DNA of 64,000 bases from Acinetobacter pittii ATCC 19004 = CIP 70.29. GTDB taxonomy: Bacteria > Pseudomonadota > Gammaproteobacteria > Pseudomonadales > Moraxellaceae. The notes below the pieces were generated by a model, which was given only the letters and a program-made list of their open reading frames with translations, was not told the DNA's origin and made no database searches. The translations under genes were made by a program, and so were the position numbers. This document shows positions 52,212 to 61,138 of this stretch, piece after piece (position 1 is the stretch's first letter; every line of letters begins with the position of its first letter). Where the stretch lies: positions 789,906 to 853,905 of the forward strand of contig NZ_KB849786.1 of assembly GCF_000369045.1 (NCBI RefSeq), in the 5' to 3' direction.

Positions 52212-53348
52212 ATGATCTTAAATGCTGAACAAAGTATGGTTCAGGAGATGATGCGTAACTATGCGCAAAATCAGTTAAAACCAACAGCCGCACATCGCGA
52301 TAAAACTCATGAATTTCCAGCTCAGGAACTCAAAGATTTAGGTGCACTAGGCGCTATGGGGATGACTGTGCCCGATGAATGGGGCGGTGCCGGAATGGAC
52401 TATGTATCTTTGGTACTCGCAATTGAGGAAATTGCCGCAGGCGATGGTGCTATTTCGACTATCGTCAGTGTACAAAATTCTTTGATTTGCGGTATTACAC
52501 TGGCATACGGTTCAGAGCAGCAAAAACAAACATATTTACCAAAATTTGCATCTGGCGAATGGCTAGGATGCTTTTGTTTAACTGAACCACATGTCGGTTC
52601 AGATGCAAGCGCGATTTTATGTAAAGCTGAACGCGATGGCGACCATTGGGTGCTCAATGGCGTCAAACAATTTATCACTAGTGGTAAAAATGCCCAAGTG
52701 GCTTTGGTGTTTGCGGTCACAGATAAACAAGCTGGTAAAAAAGGGATTTCGTGTTTTCTTGTACCTACCAATACACAAGGTTACTTGGTCACTCGTATTG
52801 AAGATAAAATGGGCCAACATGCTTCAGATACAGCCACTATTAATTTTGAGGACTGCCGAATTCCTTTAGAAAATTTAGTGGGGCAAGAGGGTGAAGGTTA
52901 TAAAATTGCATTATCTAATTTGGCAGCTGGACGTATTGGTATTGCAGCTCAATCGGTAGGTATGGCAAGAGCGGCTTTTGATGCAGCGGTGCAATATGCA
53001 AATGAGCGTAAAGCCTTTGGAGTCGAATTAGTTCAGCATCAGGCGGTTGGTTTCCGTTTAGCCGATATGGCGACCCAGATCGAAGCTGCGCATCAGTTGG
53101 TTTTGCATGCTGCAACTTTAAAAGATGCTGGGCTGCCTTGTTTAAAAGAGGCCTCAATGGCAAAGCTATTTGCGTCTACTATGGCTGAGCGAGTATGTTC
53201 GGATGCAATCCAGATTCATGGTGGTTATGGCTACGTGAGTGATTTCCCTGTAGAGAGAATTTATCGTGATGTTCGTGTAAGCCAGATTTATGAAGGTGCT
53301 TCTGATATTCAACGCTTGGTGATTGCTCGTGAAGTGGCTCAAGTTTAA
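52212..53348 (+). CDS. Acyl-CoA dehydrogenase
   Basis: 378-residue FAD enzyme that oxidises acyl-CoA to 2,3-enoyl-CoA. The start at 52212 (MILNAEQSMVQEMMRNYAQN) has AAGGA 8 bases upstream. The open frame begins at 52164, inside the SDR gene, and is not used. Motifs: FCLTEPHVGSDASA (about 119-132, FAD/substrate loop), AAGRIGIAAQSVGMARAAFD (about 238-257) and QIYEGASDIQRL near the C-terminus with the catalytic Glu. Short/branched-chain specificity is plausible next to the HSD17B10-like gene. It is followed by a terminator. Confidence 0.94.
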   Translation: MILNAEQSMVQEMMRNYAQNQLKPTAAHRDKTHEFPAQELKDLGALGAMGMTVPDEWGGAGMDYVSLVLAIEEIAAGDGAISTIVSVQNSLICGITLAYGSEQQKQTYLPKFASGEWLGCFCLTEPHVGSDASAILCKAERDGDHWVLNGVKQFITSGKNAQVALVFAVTDKQAGKKGISCFLVPTNTQGYLVTRIEDKMGQHASDTATINFEDCRIPLENLVGQEGEGYKIALSNLAAGRIGIAAQSVGMARAAFDAAVQYANERKAFGVELVQHQAVGFRLADMATQIEAAHQLVLHAATLKDAGLPCLKEASMAKLFASTMAERVCSDAIQIHGGYGYVSDFPVERIYRDVRVSQIYEGASDIQRLVIAREVAQV

Positions 53349-53376
53349 GTATTAGATTTTAAAAAATGTCGTTGAC

Positions 53377-53411
53377 TGCAAAAAACCGCAATTGTTATGC
53401 GGTTTTTTGCA
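53377..53411. terminator. Bidirectional terminator
   Basis: TGCAAAAAACCGCA (53377-53390), 7-base loop, TGCGGTTTTTTGCA (53398-53411), a perfect 14-base stem between convergent genes. Confidence 0.9.
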
Positions 53412-53437
53412 ATTAAATGAATCTCGCTTTTTAATGA

Positions 53438-54016
53438 TTAAATTTGAGCTTTGACTTCCTCACCAATCAAATAAAAAGTTCCACCTGCAATATAGTGCAG
53501 GCTGCGAAGTTCTTTCGGCGCATCTTGAAAGTGCCAGTGCCCATCTCTAAAAACGCGGCTATCTGCCCATGCACCTACAACAGAACCAATAAATAAATCA
53601 TGAGCTGATTGATTATGCGGTTCAGGAATAAGTTTACATACAAGCCATGCGACGCAATCTGCTACAAGTGGGCTCGTAAGACCTTCTTGATAGAATAGCT
53701 CAACACCGCAATGCTCAAGTTTTTCTGGATCATCCAATTTACTAATGGTTCCAAGTTGATGAGTCAGATCGAGCTGTGCATAGCAAGGAACTTGTAAGGT
53801 GAAATAACCACTTTGCTCAACGAGCTGGCGTGTTTTAGTACTTTTGTCGAGAACAACGGACACTTTGGCTGGCTTGAATTCTAAGGCACATGCCCATGCG
53901 GCAGCCATTACATTGCGGTCGTCACCATGTTGCGCGGAAACAAGGACAGTCGGACCATGATTTAACAAACGATAAGCTTTTTCTAACTCTACAGGTGCAA
54001 TATATGATTGAGACAT
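53438..54016 (-). CDS. Flavin reductase family protein
   Basis: 192-residue split-barrel FMN-binding protein (flavin_reduct domain). Typical elements are GPTVLVSAQHGDDRNVMAAA, WACALEFKPAKVSVVLDKST and DCVAWLVCKLIP. Relatives reduce FMN/FAD with NAD(P)H for partner monooxygenases or act alone. A luciferase-like monooxygenase is encoded 11 kb away, but I see no evidence that they are partners. Single-gene unit, convergent with the acyl-CoA dehydrogenase. Confidence 0.85.
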   Translation of the reverse strand: MSQSYIAPVELEKAYRLLNHGPTVLVSAQHGDDRNVMAAAWACALEFKPAKVSVVLDKSTKTRQLVEQSGYFTLQVPCYAQLDLTHQLGTISKLDDPEKLEHCGVELFYQEGLTSPLVADCVAWLVCKLIPEPHNQSAHDLFIGSVVGAWADSRVFRDGHWHFQDAPKELRSLHYIAGGTFYLIGEEVKAQI

Positions 54017-54185
54017 ATTTAGCCTAAGTAATACAGAAAATAGATAGTCTTATTGTTGCAGAAAGTGTGAGAGAAGTAATGTGATAGGGTATTAACCGAA
54101 TAAAAAACTTGTTTCCATTTTATAGCTTTCATAATGATTAACTTAGTCATAAAATCACTTGGCTTCTAAGTGAAAGGATTAACGC

Positions 54186-54962
54186 GTGACCGAGCTTCAA
54201 GATATCGATTTTGTAGAGTTAAGTGATGAAGAAATGCATCTCTATAGCCGTCAGATTTTACTTGATGGATGGGATATTGAAGCTCAGGAAAAACTCAAAC
54301 TTGCTAATGTGCTGATTGTTGGTGCTGGTGGAATAGGATGTAGCAGTGCGGAGTTACTAGCGCGAGCAGGGGTTGGGAAAATTACACTGATTGATGCAGA
54401 TACGATCGAGATAAGTAATTTACAACGACAAATCGCATTTGGTCATGAAGATATTGGTCGTTACAAAGCAGAAATTTTGGCTAAACGTTTACAGAAAATT
54501 AACCCTTATATCTGTGTTGAATACTATAACGAACGTTTAGACGAACATAACATTGATAGACTTGTTGAACACCAAGATGTGGTTTTAGATGGCTGTGATA
54601 ATTTTACAACTCGCTATTTGGTAAACGCAGCTTGTAAGAAACATCAAGTCGCATTAATTAGCGCTTCAGCAATTGGTTTTCAGGCGCAAATGTTTATGGT
54701 TGAAGGTGATTCAGCTTGTTATGAATGTCTTTTTCCGAAAGAACAGCATAGCAATGAAGGGCTGCGCTGTGCAGAGTCAGGGGTACTTGCAACTACTCCT
54801 GTAATGATCGCGTCATTACAAGCACATCACACTTTGCTGTATTTAGGTCTAAATCGTGTACCTTTAAAGCAGAAACTATTATTGTGGGATGGTTTAAATA
54901 TGACACAACGTATTGTTAGTTTTGATAAAGATGTAAATTGCCCACTTTGTCAGGCAAGCTAA
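54186..54962 (+). CDS. HesA/MoeB/ThiF family adenylyltransferase
   Basis: 258-residue E1-like enzyme that adenylates the C-terminal Gly of a sulfur carrier (MoaD or ThiS). The start is GTG, with AAGGAT 6 bases upstream. The ATP motif is VLIVGAGGIGCSSAELLARA (residues about 42-61), with DADTIEISNLQRQIAF next to it and the acceptor region DGCDNFTTRYLVNAAC. Zinc is bound by CYECLFP and the C-terminal CPLCQ pair. Most like MoeB, but the MoeB/ThiF choice cannot be settled without its carrier. No molybdopterin or thiamine gene is adjacent. Confidence 0.9.
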   Translation: MTELQDIDFVELSDEEMHLYSRQILLDGWDIEAQEKLKLANVLIVGAGGIGCSSAELLARAGVGKITLIDADTIEISNLQRQIAFGHEDIGRYKAEILAKRLQKINPYICVEYYNERLDEHNIDRLVEHQDVVLDGCDNFTTRYLVNAACKKHQVALISASAIGFQAQMFMVEGDSACYECLFPKEQHSNEGLRCAESGVLATTPVMIASLQAHHTLLYLGLNRVPLKQKLLLWDGLNMTQRIVSFDKDVNCPLCQAS

Positions 54963-55020
54963 TCAGTAAATTAAACAAAATTTGCTACACTCAACCTGAA
55001 TGATTTGGTTTTGAAGAAAT

Positions 55021-56319
55021 ATGAAAAAAAATATTTTGTTTGATGGGCTGCGTTCAGTCGCCCGCATTGGTGAAACAGCAGTGGTTGCGGCCAAAGCTGG
55101 AATTAAATACGCAACTGAAAAACCAAGTAATGCCAAACTCATGCGAGAGACTTTTGAGTCACTTGGCTCAACTTATATTAAGCTTGGTCAGTTTATTGCG
55201 AGTACGCCATCGCTTTTCCCACGTGAATATGTAGAAGAATTTCAAGGTTGTTTAGACCAGACACCAACACTCCCATTTAGTTATATTCAAGGTGTGCTTG
55301 CGTCTGAATTTGAAGGGCGTGATTTAAGCCAAATTTTTAGCTATATCGATGAAAAGCCATTAGCTTCTGCGTCAATTGCTCAGGTTCATGCAGCTAAGCT
55401 GACCACAGGTGAAGATGTCGTTATCAAAGTACAAAAGCCTGGTGTTGAAACCATTTTATATACAGACTTAAGTGTAGTACATTGGGCTGCCAAGCTGCTC
55501 GAACGTGCTGTACCAAAGATCAAATTCGCAGCTCTTTCTGAAATTGTAGATGAAATTAAAAGCCGTATGGTCCGTGAAGTCGATTTCATTGAAGAAGCAC
55601 AAAACCTAGATGATTTTGTGGAATATCTTAATATTTCACAAAATAAAGCAGCGACAGCGCCTAAAGTTTATCATCAGTTTTCTACACGCCGTGTTTTGAC
55701 CATGCAACGCCTATACGGTGTGTCTTTGACTGACTTTAGTGTCGTAAAACAATATGCTAAAGATCCATCGCAAGTACTGATTACTGCCATGAATACATGG
55801 TTTGGTAGTCTCATGCTATGTAAGAGTTTCCATGCTGACTTACATGCTGGGAACCTAATGTTGCTTGAAGATGGGCGTATTGGTTTTATTGATTTTGGTA
55901 TCGTCGGCCAGTTAAAACCTGAAGTTTGGACTGCATGTATTGCATTTATGGATGCCTTACAAAAAACTGATTATCAGGCAATGGCTGAAAATATGCTGAA
56001 AATGGGTATGACCCATAACAAAATTGACGTTCAGGTGTTGGCTCAAGATCTAGAGCGTTTGTTTAATGGCGTATTAATGGCCGATCCGCAACAGATATTG
56101 TCTTCAAATCCAGCCGATTTAAATGACATTATGATGGATATGGTCGGTGTAGGTGAGCGTCATGGGATTAAATTCCCACGTGATTTTGCTTTATTATTTA
56201 AGCAAATGCTTTATTTCGATCGTTTTATGCGCGTACTCGCACCATATACTGATATTTATGCAGACCAGCGTTTGAAAATGGTTCAAAATATGGAACCTGC
56301 TTCGTTGTTAAAGCACTAA
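55021..56319 (+). CDS. ABC1/UbiB family atypical kinase
   Basis: 432-residue AarF/UbiB-type protein kinase-like protein. The family-specific KxGQ motif is in STYIKLGQFIASTPSL (about residues 50-65). The Ala-rich nucleotide loop is KPLASASIAQVHAAKL (about 110-125). The catalytic loop is FHADLHAGNLML and the metal motif is FIDFGIVGQL. It lacks the two C-terminal membrane spans of E. coli UbiB (546 residues), so it is a shorter homologue. Family members support ubiquinone synthesis or lipid homeostasis through ATPase activity. folB follows 15 bases later. Confidence 0.9.
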   Translation: MKKNILFDGLRSVARIGETAVVAAKAGIKYATEKPSNAKLMRETFESLGSTYIKLGQFIASTPSLFPREYVEEFQGCLDQTPTLPFSYIQGVLASEFEGRDLSQIFSYIDEKPLASASIAQVHAAKLTTGEDVVIKVQKPGVETILYTDLSVVHWAAKLLERAVPKIKFAALSEIVDEIKSRMVREVDFIEEAQNLDDFVEYLNISQNKAATAPKVYHQFSTRRVLTMQRLYGVSLTDFSVVKQYAKDPSQVLITAMNTWFGSLMLCKSFHADLHAGNLMLLEDGRIGFIDFGIVGQLKPEVWTACIAFMDALQKTDYQAMAENMLKMGMTHNKIDVQVLAQDLERLFNGVLMADPQQILSSNPADLNDIMMDMVGVGERHGIKFPRDFALLFKQMLYFDRFMRVLAPYTDIYADQRLKMVQNMEPASLLKH

Positions 56320-56334
56320 GGTCAGTTTAAATTT

Positions 56335-56715
56335 ATGGATGCCATTATTATTGAAGGCTTGAAAGTTGAGACAGTGATTGGCTGTTTCAACTGGGAAAGA
56401 CAAATCATTCAACCTTTAATGTTGGATTTAACCATCCATAATGATTTGAGCCGAGCAGCAGAGTCTGACAAGCTTGAGGACACACTCAACTATGCCCAGA
56501 TTTGTGAGTTATCGGCTCAAACCATTCAACAAGCTAAACCTGAATTAATCGAGCATGCAGCACATTTGGTTTTACAATGTTTGTTTGAAACCTTTCCATC
56601 AATTGAAAAAATTACCATAACCATCCGTAAGCCAGCCATCATTGCAGAAGCAAATGCTGTAGGAATTCGTCTTGAACGCACCAGAAACAATTTTTGCGCT
56701 CGCCCTAGCGAGTAA
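56335..56715 (+). CDS. folB: Dihydroneopterin aldolase
   Basis: 126-residue folate-pathway enzyme that cleaves dihydroneopterin to 6-hydroxymethyl-dihydropterin and glycolaldehyde. Its family start is MDAIIIEGLKVETVIGCFNW, then ERQIIQPLMLDLTI. The catalytic Lys is in ITIRKPAII near residue 99. Length is normal (E. coli 122). Its end overlaps the folK-like frame by 44 bases in another reading frame, so the next two steps of the pathway are translationally linked. Confidence 0.94.
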   Translation: MDAIIIEGLKVETVIGCFNWERQIIQPLMLDLTIHNDLSRAAESDKLEDTLNYAQICELSAQTIQQAKPELIEHAAHLVLQCLFETFPSIEKITITIRKPAIIAEANAVGIRLERTRNNFCARPSE

Positions 56716-57109
56716 TTTAGACGCAGATCAGCACTTTACTTTTGCTTATACGCAATTGGCAACTTTGGGGAAAGTGCAGTTTTCATCTGTTTATCAAATT
56801 CCATGCCGAGATGGTATTGGAGATGATTATTGGAATTCGGCATGTCTATTAAAAAGCAATTTATCGTGTGAACAAATTGAATCTTTTCTAAAGAAACTTG
56901 AGTCAGATTCGGGGCGTGTTCGTCCGTCGCATCATATTTCTTTAGATGTAGATTTGATTGCATGGGGAAGTGATCTGGATCATATGCAATTTAATTCTAA
57001 AAAGCTACCTTTGGCACTCGATGTAAAAATTCCTTTATATGAACTTTGGCATTGTGAAACCTTAAAGGCTGATAGCATGATTTATCCAGTCGTTAATTTT
57101 AAAGTTTAA
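56672..57109 (+). CDS. Divergent HPPK (FolK-like) protein, TTG start
   Basis: 145-residue protein in the position of hydroxymethyl-dihydropterin pyrophosphokinase, the step after FolB. The start is TTG at 56672, inside folB. The N-terminal IFALALASNLDADQHFTFAY matches the HPPK YIAIGSNL region. However, the catalytic loop is shortened: GRVRPSHHISLDVDLIAWG against E. coli GRVRKAERWGPRTLDLDIM. The two metal Asps remain, but Trp89 and Arg92 equivalents are missing, and so is His115. It may be weak, dead or altered. Many Acinetobacter carry a second, canonical folK elsewhere (recalled, not seen here). Confidence 0.7.
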   Translation: MNAPETIFALALASNLDADQHFTFAYTQLATLGKVQFSSVYQIPCRDGIGDDYWNSACLLKSNLSCEQIESFLKKLESDSGRVRPSHHISLDVDLIAWGSDLDHMQFNSKKLPLALDVKIPLYELWHCETLKADSMIYPVVNFKV

Positions 57110-57190
57110 TACCCTTCAAACTAAATTTTACGCAAACTTTACGCGGGCTTTGACTTCCTCAATAGAGAATTTACGGGCATTTTATCGATA

Positions 57191-57220
57191 CTGAAATTCA
57201 CTAAATTAGTGTTATTTCAG
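57191..57220. promoter_or_regulatory. Imperfect palindrome upstream of kdpA
   Basis: CTGAAAT (57191-57197) / ATTTCAG (57214-57220) around CACTAA-A-TTAGTG (57199-57211). Its right arm ends at the CAGGA Shine-Dalgarno of the short frame at 57231. Could be an operator (for example for KdpE) or a leader hairpin. Confidence 0.5.
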
Positions 57221-57230
57221 GAAAATAAAG

Positions 57231-57365
57231 ATGCTTATAAATTCTCAAATGCGCATCTTGCATCAGTCTGGCATTGTCTTATGCGGACTTAAAACAAATG
57301 ATATTTCTCCATCTCTCCTTATTTCCAGTTTGGCAAATCAAGCCAAGGGGTATAGAGGAGAATAA
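57231..57365 (+). CDS. Possible 44-residue leader ORF upstream of kdpA
   Basis: Frame from ATG 57231, with AGGA 8 bases upstream, ending with TAA at 57363-57365, two bases before the kdpA ATG. The kdpA Shine-Dalgarno (AGAGGAG) lies inside its last codons, so translation of this frame would affect kdpA initiation. The product (MLINSQMRILHQSGIVLCGL...) does not look like the membrane peptide KdpF, which I do not find here. Coding status is unproven. Confidence 0.35.
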   Translation: MLINSQMRILHQSGIVLCGLKTNDISPSLLISSLANQAKGYRGE

Positions 57366-57367
57366 CC

Positions 57368-59077
57368 ATGTTAGAACTTATACTTGTTTTATTTATTGCT
57401 ATTTTTCTAGCATGGTGCCTCAGTAAATATCTATCCAAAGTGATGGCAAATCAGCCGATGTGGTGTGATGGATTATTTCGTTGGATTGAAAATCCTGTAT
57501 ACCGCTTGTTAGGTGTATCTCCACAACAACAAATGAACTGGAAACAATATTCTTTAGCATTTGTTGTGAGCTGTATTTTTCTTGCTGTGGCTATTCTTGC
57601 TATTTTTATGACGCAAGCGTGGCTACCATTAAACCCAAATCATGCACCAAATATGAGTTGGGATTTAGCACTACACACTGTTATTTCATTTTTAACAAAC
57701 ACCAACCAACAGCATTATTCTGGTCAGGCTCAGTTATCTTATTTGTCGCAAATGACAGGTATTGTAGGTTTGCAAGTCATTACTCCAATGATGGGGCTGG
57801 CTTTGGTTGTTGCGACATTAAGAGCTTTCTTTTATCAGCGTCCAAGCCATATTACGGCAGATGTTGCTGAGCAGCCAGATCAAATTTTAATTGGTAACTA
57901 TTGGGCAGATGTAATTCGCCCTACAGTCCGATTCTTGCTTCCACTCTGTTTTGTCTGGTCATTGTTGCTTAACAGCCAAGGCGTGCCAGCAACTTTCCAA
58001 GGTGGGCCAGAAGTACAACTTATTGATAAAGCCAATAGCGTTGAAATTCAAAAAATTCCTTTAGGACCAGTTGCGCCAATGGTGGCGATTAAGCAATTAG
58101 GTAGTAACGGTGGTGGTTGGTACGGTCCAAATAGTTCTGTGCCTTTAGAAAATCCTACACCATTTTCTAATTTACTAGAAATGATTGCGATCTTACTTAT
58201 TCCAATTACAGTCATTTTTATGGTCGGGCATTTTACTCAGCGTAAAAAGTTTGCTTACTTTGTCTTTGGCAGCATGCTTTTCATGTCAATTATTTCAGGT
58301 GCAGCGGCTGTCTGGTCTGAGAGTATGTCATCGACAGCATCTCAATTTGCCGTAATGGAAGGTAAAGAACAACGTTTTGGACCAGCAGCATCAGCAGTTT
58401 GGGCAGCGCTTACTACACAGGTAAATAACGGCTCGGTCAATATGATGCATGATTCTTCTGCACCGCTTACCGGTTTAGTCGAACTCATTAACATGCTGAT
58501 TAATGCCATTTGGGGTGGTGTGGGCTGTGGTCTGCAACAGTTTATGATTTATCTGTTACTCGCAGTATTTATTGCAGGTTTAATGACAGGTCGTACCCCT
58601 GAATTGTTTGGGCGCAAGATTGAAGCCGCAGAAATTAAGTTGCTCGCGATTATTATTTTGATTCAACCTTTAGTCATTCTTGCCTTTACCGCATTAAGCC
58701 TCAGCGTTCCAGGCATATCTGGAATTAGTAATCCGGGACCACATGGCATTAGCCAAGTGTTCTACGAATATGTCTCTGCATTTGCCAACAATGGTTCAGG
58801 TTTTGAAGGTCTTGGAGACAACACTGTATGGTGGAATGTTACTTGTAGTATTGCTCTACTGTTAGGACGTTTCCCGACATTAATTTTGCCATTAATGATT
58901 GCAACACATTTAGCAGCAAAAAGAAAAGCACCCGAAACAGCAGGTAGTCTTCAGGTTGAAACTCCAACCTTTGCTTTAACGCTGATTACGATTGTTGTGT
59001 TGCTTACCTTATTACAATTTATGCCAGTTCTTGTCCTTGGGCCTATTGCCGATCAACTTTTGTTGGTTAAAGGCTAA
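57368..59077 (+). CDS. kdpA: Potassium-transporting ATPase subunit KdpA
   Basis: 569-residue K+-channel-like subunit of the high-affinity KdpFABC pump. It has about ten spans and four selectivity-filter-like repeats, including TNTNQQHY, LGSNGGGWYGPNSS, and FANNGSGFEGLG. The length is close to E. coli KdpA (557). The ribosome-binding site AGAGGAG is 5-6 bases upstream. First established gene of kdpABCD; KdpB follows. Expression is expected under low K+ or osmotic stress, through KdpD/KdpE. Confidence 0.97.
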   Translation: MLELILVLFIAIFLAWCLSKYLSKVMANQPMWCDGLFRWIENPVYRLLGVSPQQQMNWKQYSLAFVVSCIFLAVAILAIFMTQAWLPLNPNHAPNMSWDLALHTVISFLTNTNQQHYSGQAQLSYLSQMTGIVGLQVITPMMGLALVVATLRAFFYQRPSHITADVAEQPDQILIGNYWADVIRPTVRFLLPLCFVWSLLLNSQGVPATFQGGPEVQLIDKANSVEIQKIPLGPVAPMVAIKQLGSNGGGWYGPNSSVPLENPTPFSNLLEMIAILLIPITVIFMVGHFTQRKKFAYFVFGSMLFMSIISGAAAVWSESMSSTASQFAVMEGKEQRFGPAASAVWAALTTQVNNGSVNMMHDSSAPLTGLVELINMLINAIWGGVGCGLQQFMIYLLLAVFIAGLMTGRTPELFGRKIEAAEIKLLAIIILIQPLVILAFTALSLSVPGISGISNPGPHGISQVFYEYVSAFANNGSGFEGLGDNTVWWNVTCSIALLLGRFPTLILPLMIATHLAAKRKAPETAGSLQVETPTFALTLITIVVLLTLLQFMPVLVLGPIADQLLLVKG

Positions 59078-59091
59078 GGAGGCGAGTGAAA

Positions 59092-61125
59092 ATGAATACA
59101 CAAACTCATGTAAATAGCCATAAACAAACCATGGCAGTGCCAAATTTTGAAGTTTGGAAAAATGCATTTGTGAAACTGCTACCGCAGCATGCAATTAAAA
59201 ACCCTGTGATGGCAATTGTATGGCTTGGAACAGTGGTTACAGGCATTAGTACAATCTTAGGTTACACCACGCTGTTATTTGGTTTAGTGGTTACAGCAAT
59301 TCTGTTTATTACCATTTTATTTGCTAACTATGCCGAAGCAGTTGCAGAGGCTAGAGGCCGTGGGCAGGCATCTTCACTACGTGCAGCAAGAGAAAATTTA
59401 ATGGCTCGAAGACTCAACTCTTTGACAGACCGTCAAGCTACTCAAGTTGCAGCGACTGAACTTCATTTAAATGATTTCATTGAAGTACATGCAGGTGAGC
59501 TTGTTCCAGCTGATGGTGAGATTGTAGAAGGCTTTGCCACTATTAATGAATCGGCTGTTACAGGTGAGTCAGCACCCGTGCTACGTGAAGCTGGAACAGA
59601 CCGTTCAGGTGTTATTGGCGGAACCAAAGTACTTACAGATCGTATTGTTGTGCAAGTGACTGCTGAATCTGGTCAAAGTTTCTTAGACCGTATGATTGCT
59701 TTGGTCGAAGGCTCAAATCGCCAGAAAACTCCGAATGAGATTGCGCTTGGCTTCTTGTTAATGGTAATGACAATCACATTTTTAATTGTCGTGATTAGCT
59801 TGCCATTTATTGCCAAGTATTTGCATATTGAACTTGATCCAGTCGTGCTCGTGGCGTTATTGGTCTGCTTGATTCCTACAACCATTGGTGGCTTGTTACC
59901 TGCGATTGGGATTGCGGGTATGAACCGTGCACTTAAAGCCAATGTTTTGGCGAAATCAGGTAAAGCAGTAGAAGTTGCGGGTGACATTGATGTGCTTTTA
60001 CTCGATAAAACAGGAACCATTACTTATGGTGACCGTCAAGCGACCTCTTTTTATCCTTTAACTTCGGTAACCGAGTCTGAGTTGAGAGCTGCTGCTTGGG
60101 TAAGTTCACTTGCCGACCCAACACCAGAAGGGAAATCGATTGTTAAGTTAGCAAAAGAGCAAGGGCTAAAACAGCAAGAACCTGAGCAAGCCGAATTTAT
60201 CTCTTTTAGTGCTTCTACCCGAATTTCTGGTGTGAATTTACCGAATGGTGACCAAATTCGTAAAGGTGCATTAGATGCAATCTTGAAATTTGTAGATGAA
60301 GATTATTCTCAAGATTTAGAATTAAAAGCGCGTGTTGAACAAGTTGCCAAAAAAGGAGCAACACCTTTAGCCGTCGCTAATCAACATCATGTGTTGGGTG
60401 TGATTGAACTCTCAGATGTGATTAAACACGGTATTAAAGAACGTTTTGCTCGTTTAAGAGAAATGGGTATTAAAACTGTCATGGTTACAGGTGATAACCC
60501 ATTAACTGCGGCCGCGATTGCTGCTGAAGCTGGTGTAGATGATTATATTGCCGAAGCAAAACCAGAAGACAAATTAGCTTGTATTCGCACCGAACAACAA
60601 CAAGGTCGTTTAGTTGCAATGGTCGGTGACGGAACCAACGATGCACCAGCATTAGCTCAAGCCGATATTGGCTTAGCCATGAATTCAGGTACACAAGCTG
60701 CAAAAGAAGCTGGCAATATGGTCGATTTAGACTCAGACCCAACCAAACTACTTGCTGTGGTCGAGATTGGGAAACAGCAGCTGATTACCCGTGGCGCTTT
60801 AACAACATTTTCGTTGGCAAACGACGTCTCTAAATACTTTGCCATTTTGCCTGCATTGTTCGCTGCTGCGATTCCACAAATGCAAGTATTGAATGTAATG
60901 CACTTGGCAAGTCCAAACAGCGCGATTTTATCTGCATTAATTTTTAACGCGATTATTATTCCGCTATTAATTCCAATCGCACTCCGAGGCGTCAAATTTA
61001 AACCTTCAACGGCAACTCAGTTATTACGTCGAAATATGTTGATTTATGGTGTGGGCGGTGTGGTTCTGCCATTCCTTGCCATTAAAGCAATTGATGTAGT
61101 GATTGTTCAATTATTTGGTTTGTAA
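59092..61125 (+). CDS. kdpB: Potassium-transporting ATPase ATP-binding subunit KdpB
   Basis: 677-residue P-type ATPase. The ATG at 59092 is preferred: AGGAGG ends 9 bases upstream, whereas the GTG at 59086 is only 3 bases from it. The phosphorylated Asp is in DKTGTIT (residues 305-311), the actuator motif TGES is at 157-160, and the hinge is VGDGTNDAPALAQAD. The length matches E. coli KdpB (682). ATP hydrolysis here drives K+ entry through KdpA. It follows kdpA by 14 bases and precedes kdpC by 13. Confidence 0.97.
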   Translation: MNTQTHVNSHKQTMAVPNFEVWKNAFVKLLPQHAIKNPVMAIVWLGTVVTGISTILGYTTLLFGLVVTAILFITILFANYAEAVAEARGRGQASSLRAARENLMARRLNSLTDRQATQVAATELHLNDFIEVHAGELVPADGEIVEGFATINESAVTGESAPVLREAGTDRSGVIGGTKVLTDRIVVQVTAESGQSFLDRMIALVEGSNRQKTPNEIALGFLLMVMTITFLIVVISLPFIAKYLHIELDPVVLVALLVCLIPTTIGGLLPAIGIAGMNRALKANVLAKSGKAVEVAGDIDVLLLDKTGTITYGDRQATSFYPLTSVTESELRAAAWVSSLADPTPEGKSIVKLAKEQGLKQQEPEQAEFISFSASTRISGVNLPNGDQIRKGALDAILKFVDEDYSQDLELKARVEQVAKKGATPLAVANQHHVLGVIELSDVIKHGIKERFARLREMGIKTVMVTGDNPLTAAAIAAEAGVDDYIAEAKPEDKLACIRTEQQQGRLVAMVGDGTNDAPALAQADIGLAMNSGTQAAKEAGNMVDLDSDPTKLLAVVEIGKQQLITRGALTTFSLANDVSKYFAILPALFAAAIPQMQVLNVMHLASPNSAILSALIFNAIIIPLLIPIALRGVKFKPSTATQLLRRNMLIYGVGGVVLPFLAIKAIDVVIVQLFGL

Positions 61126-61138
61126 TCTGGAGTTTGAA

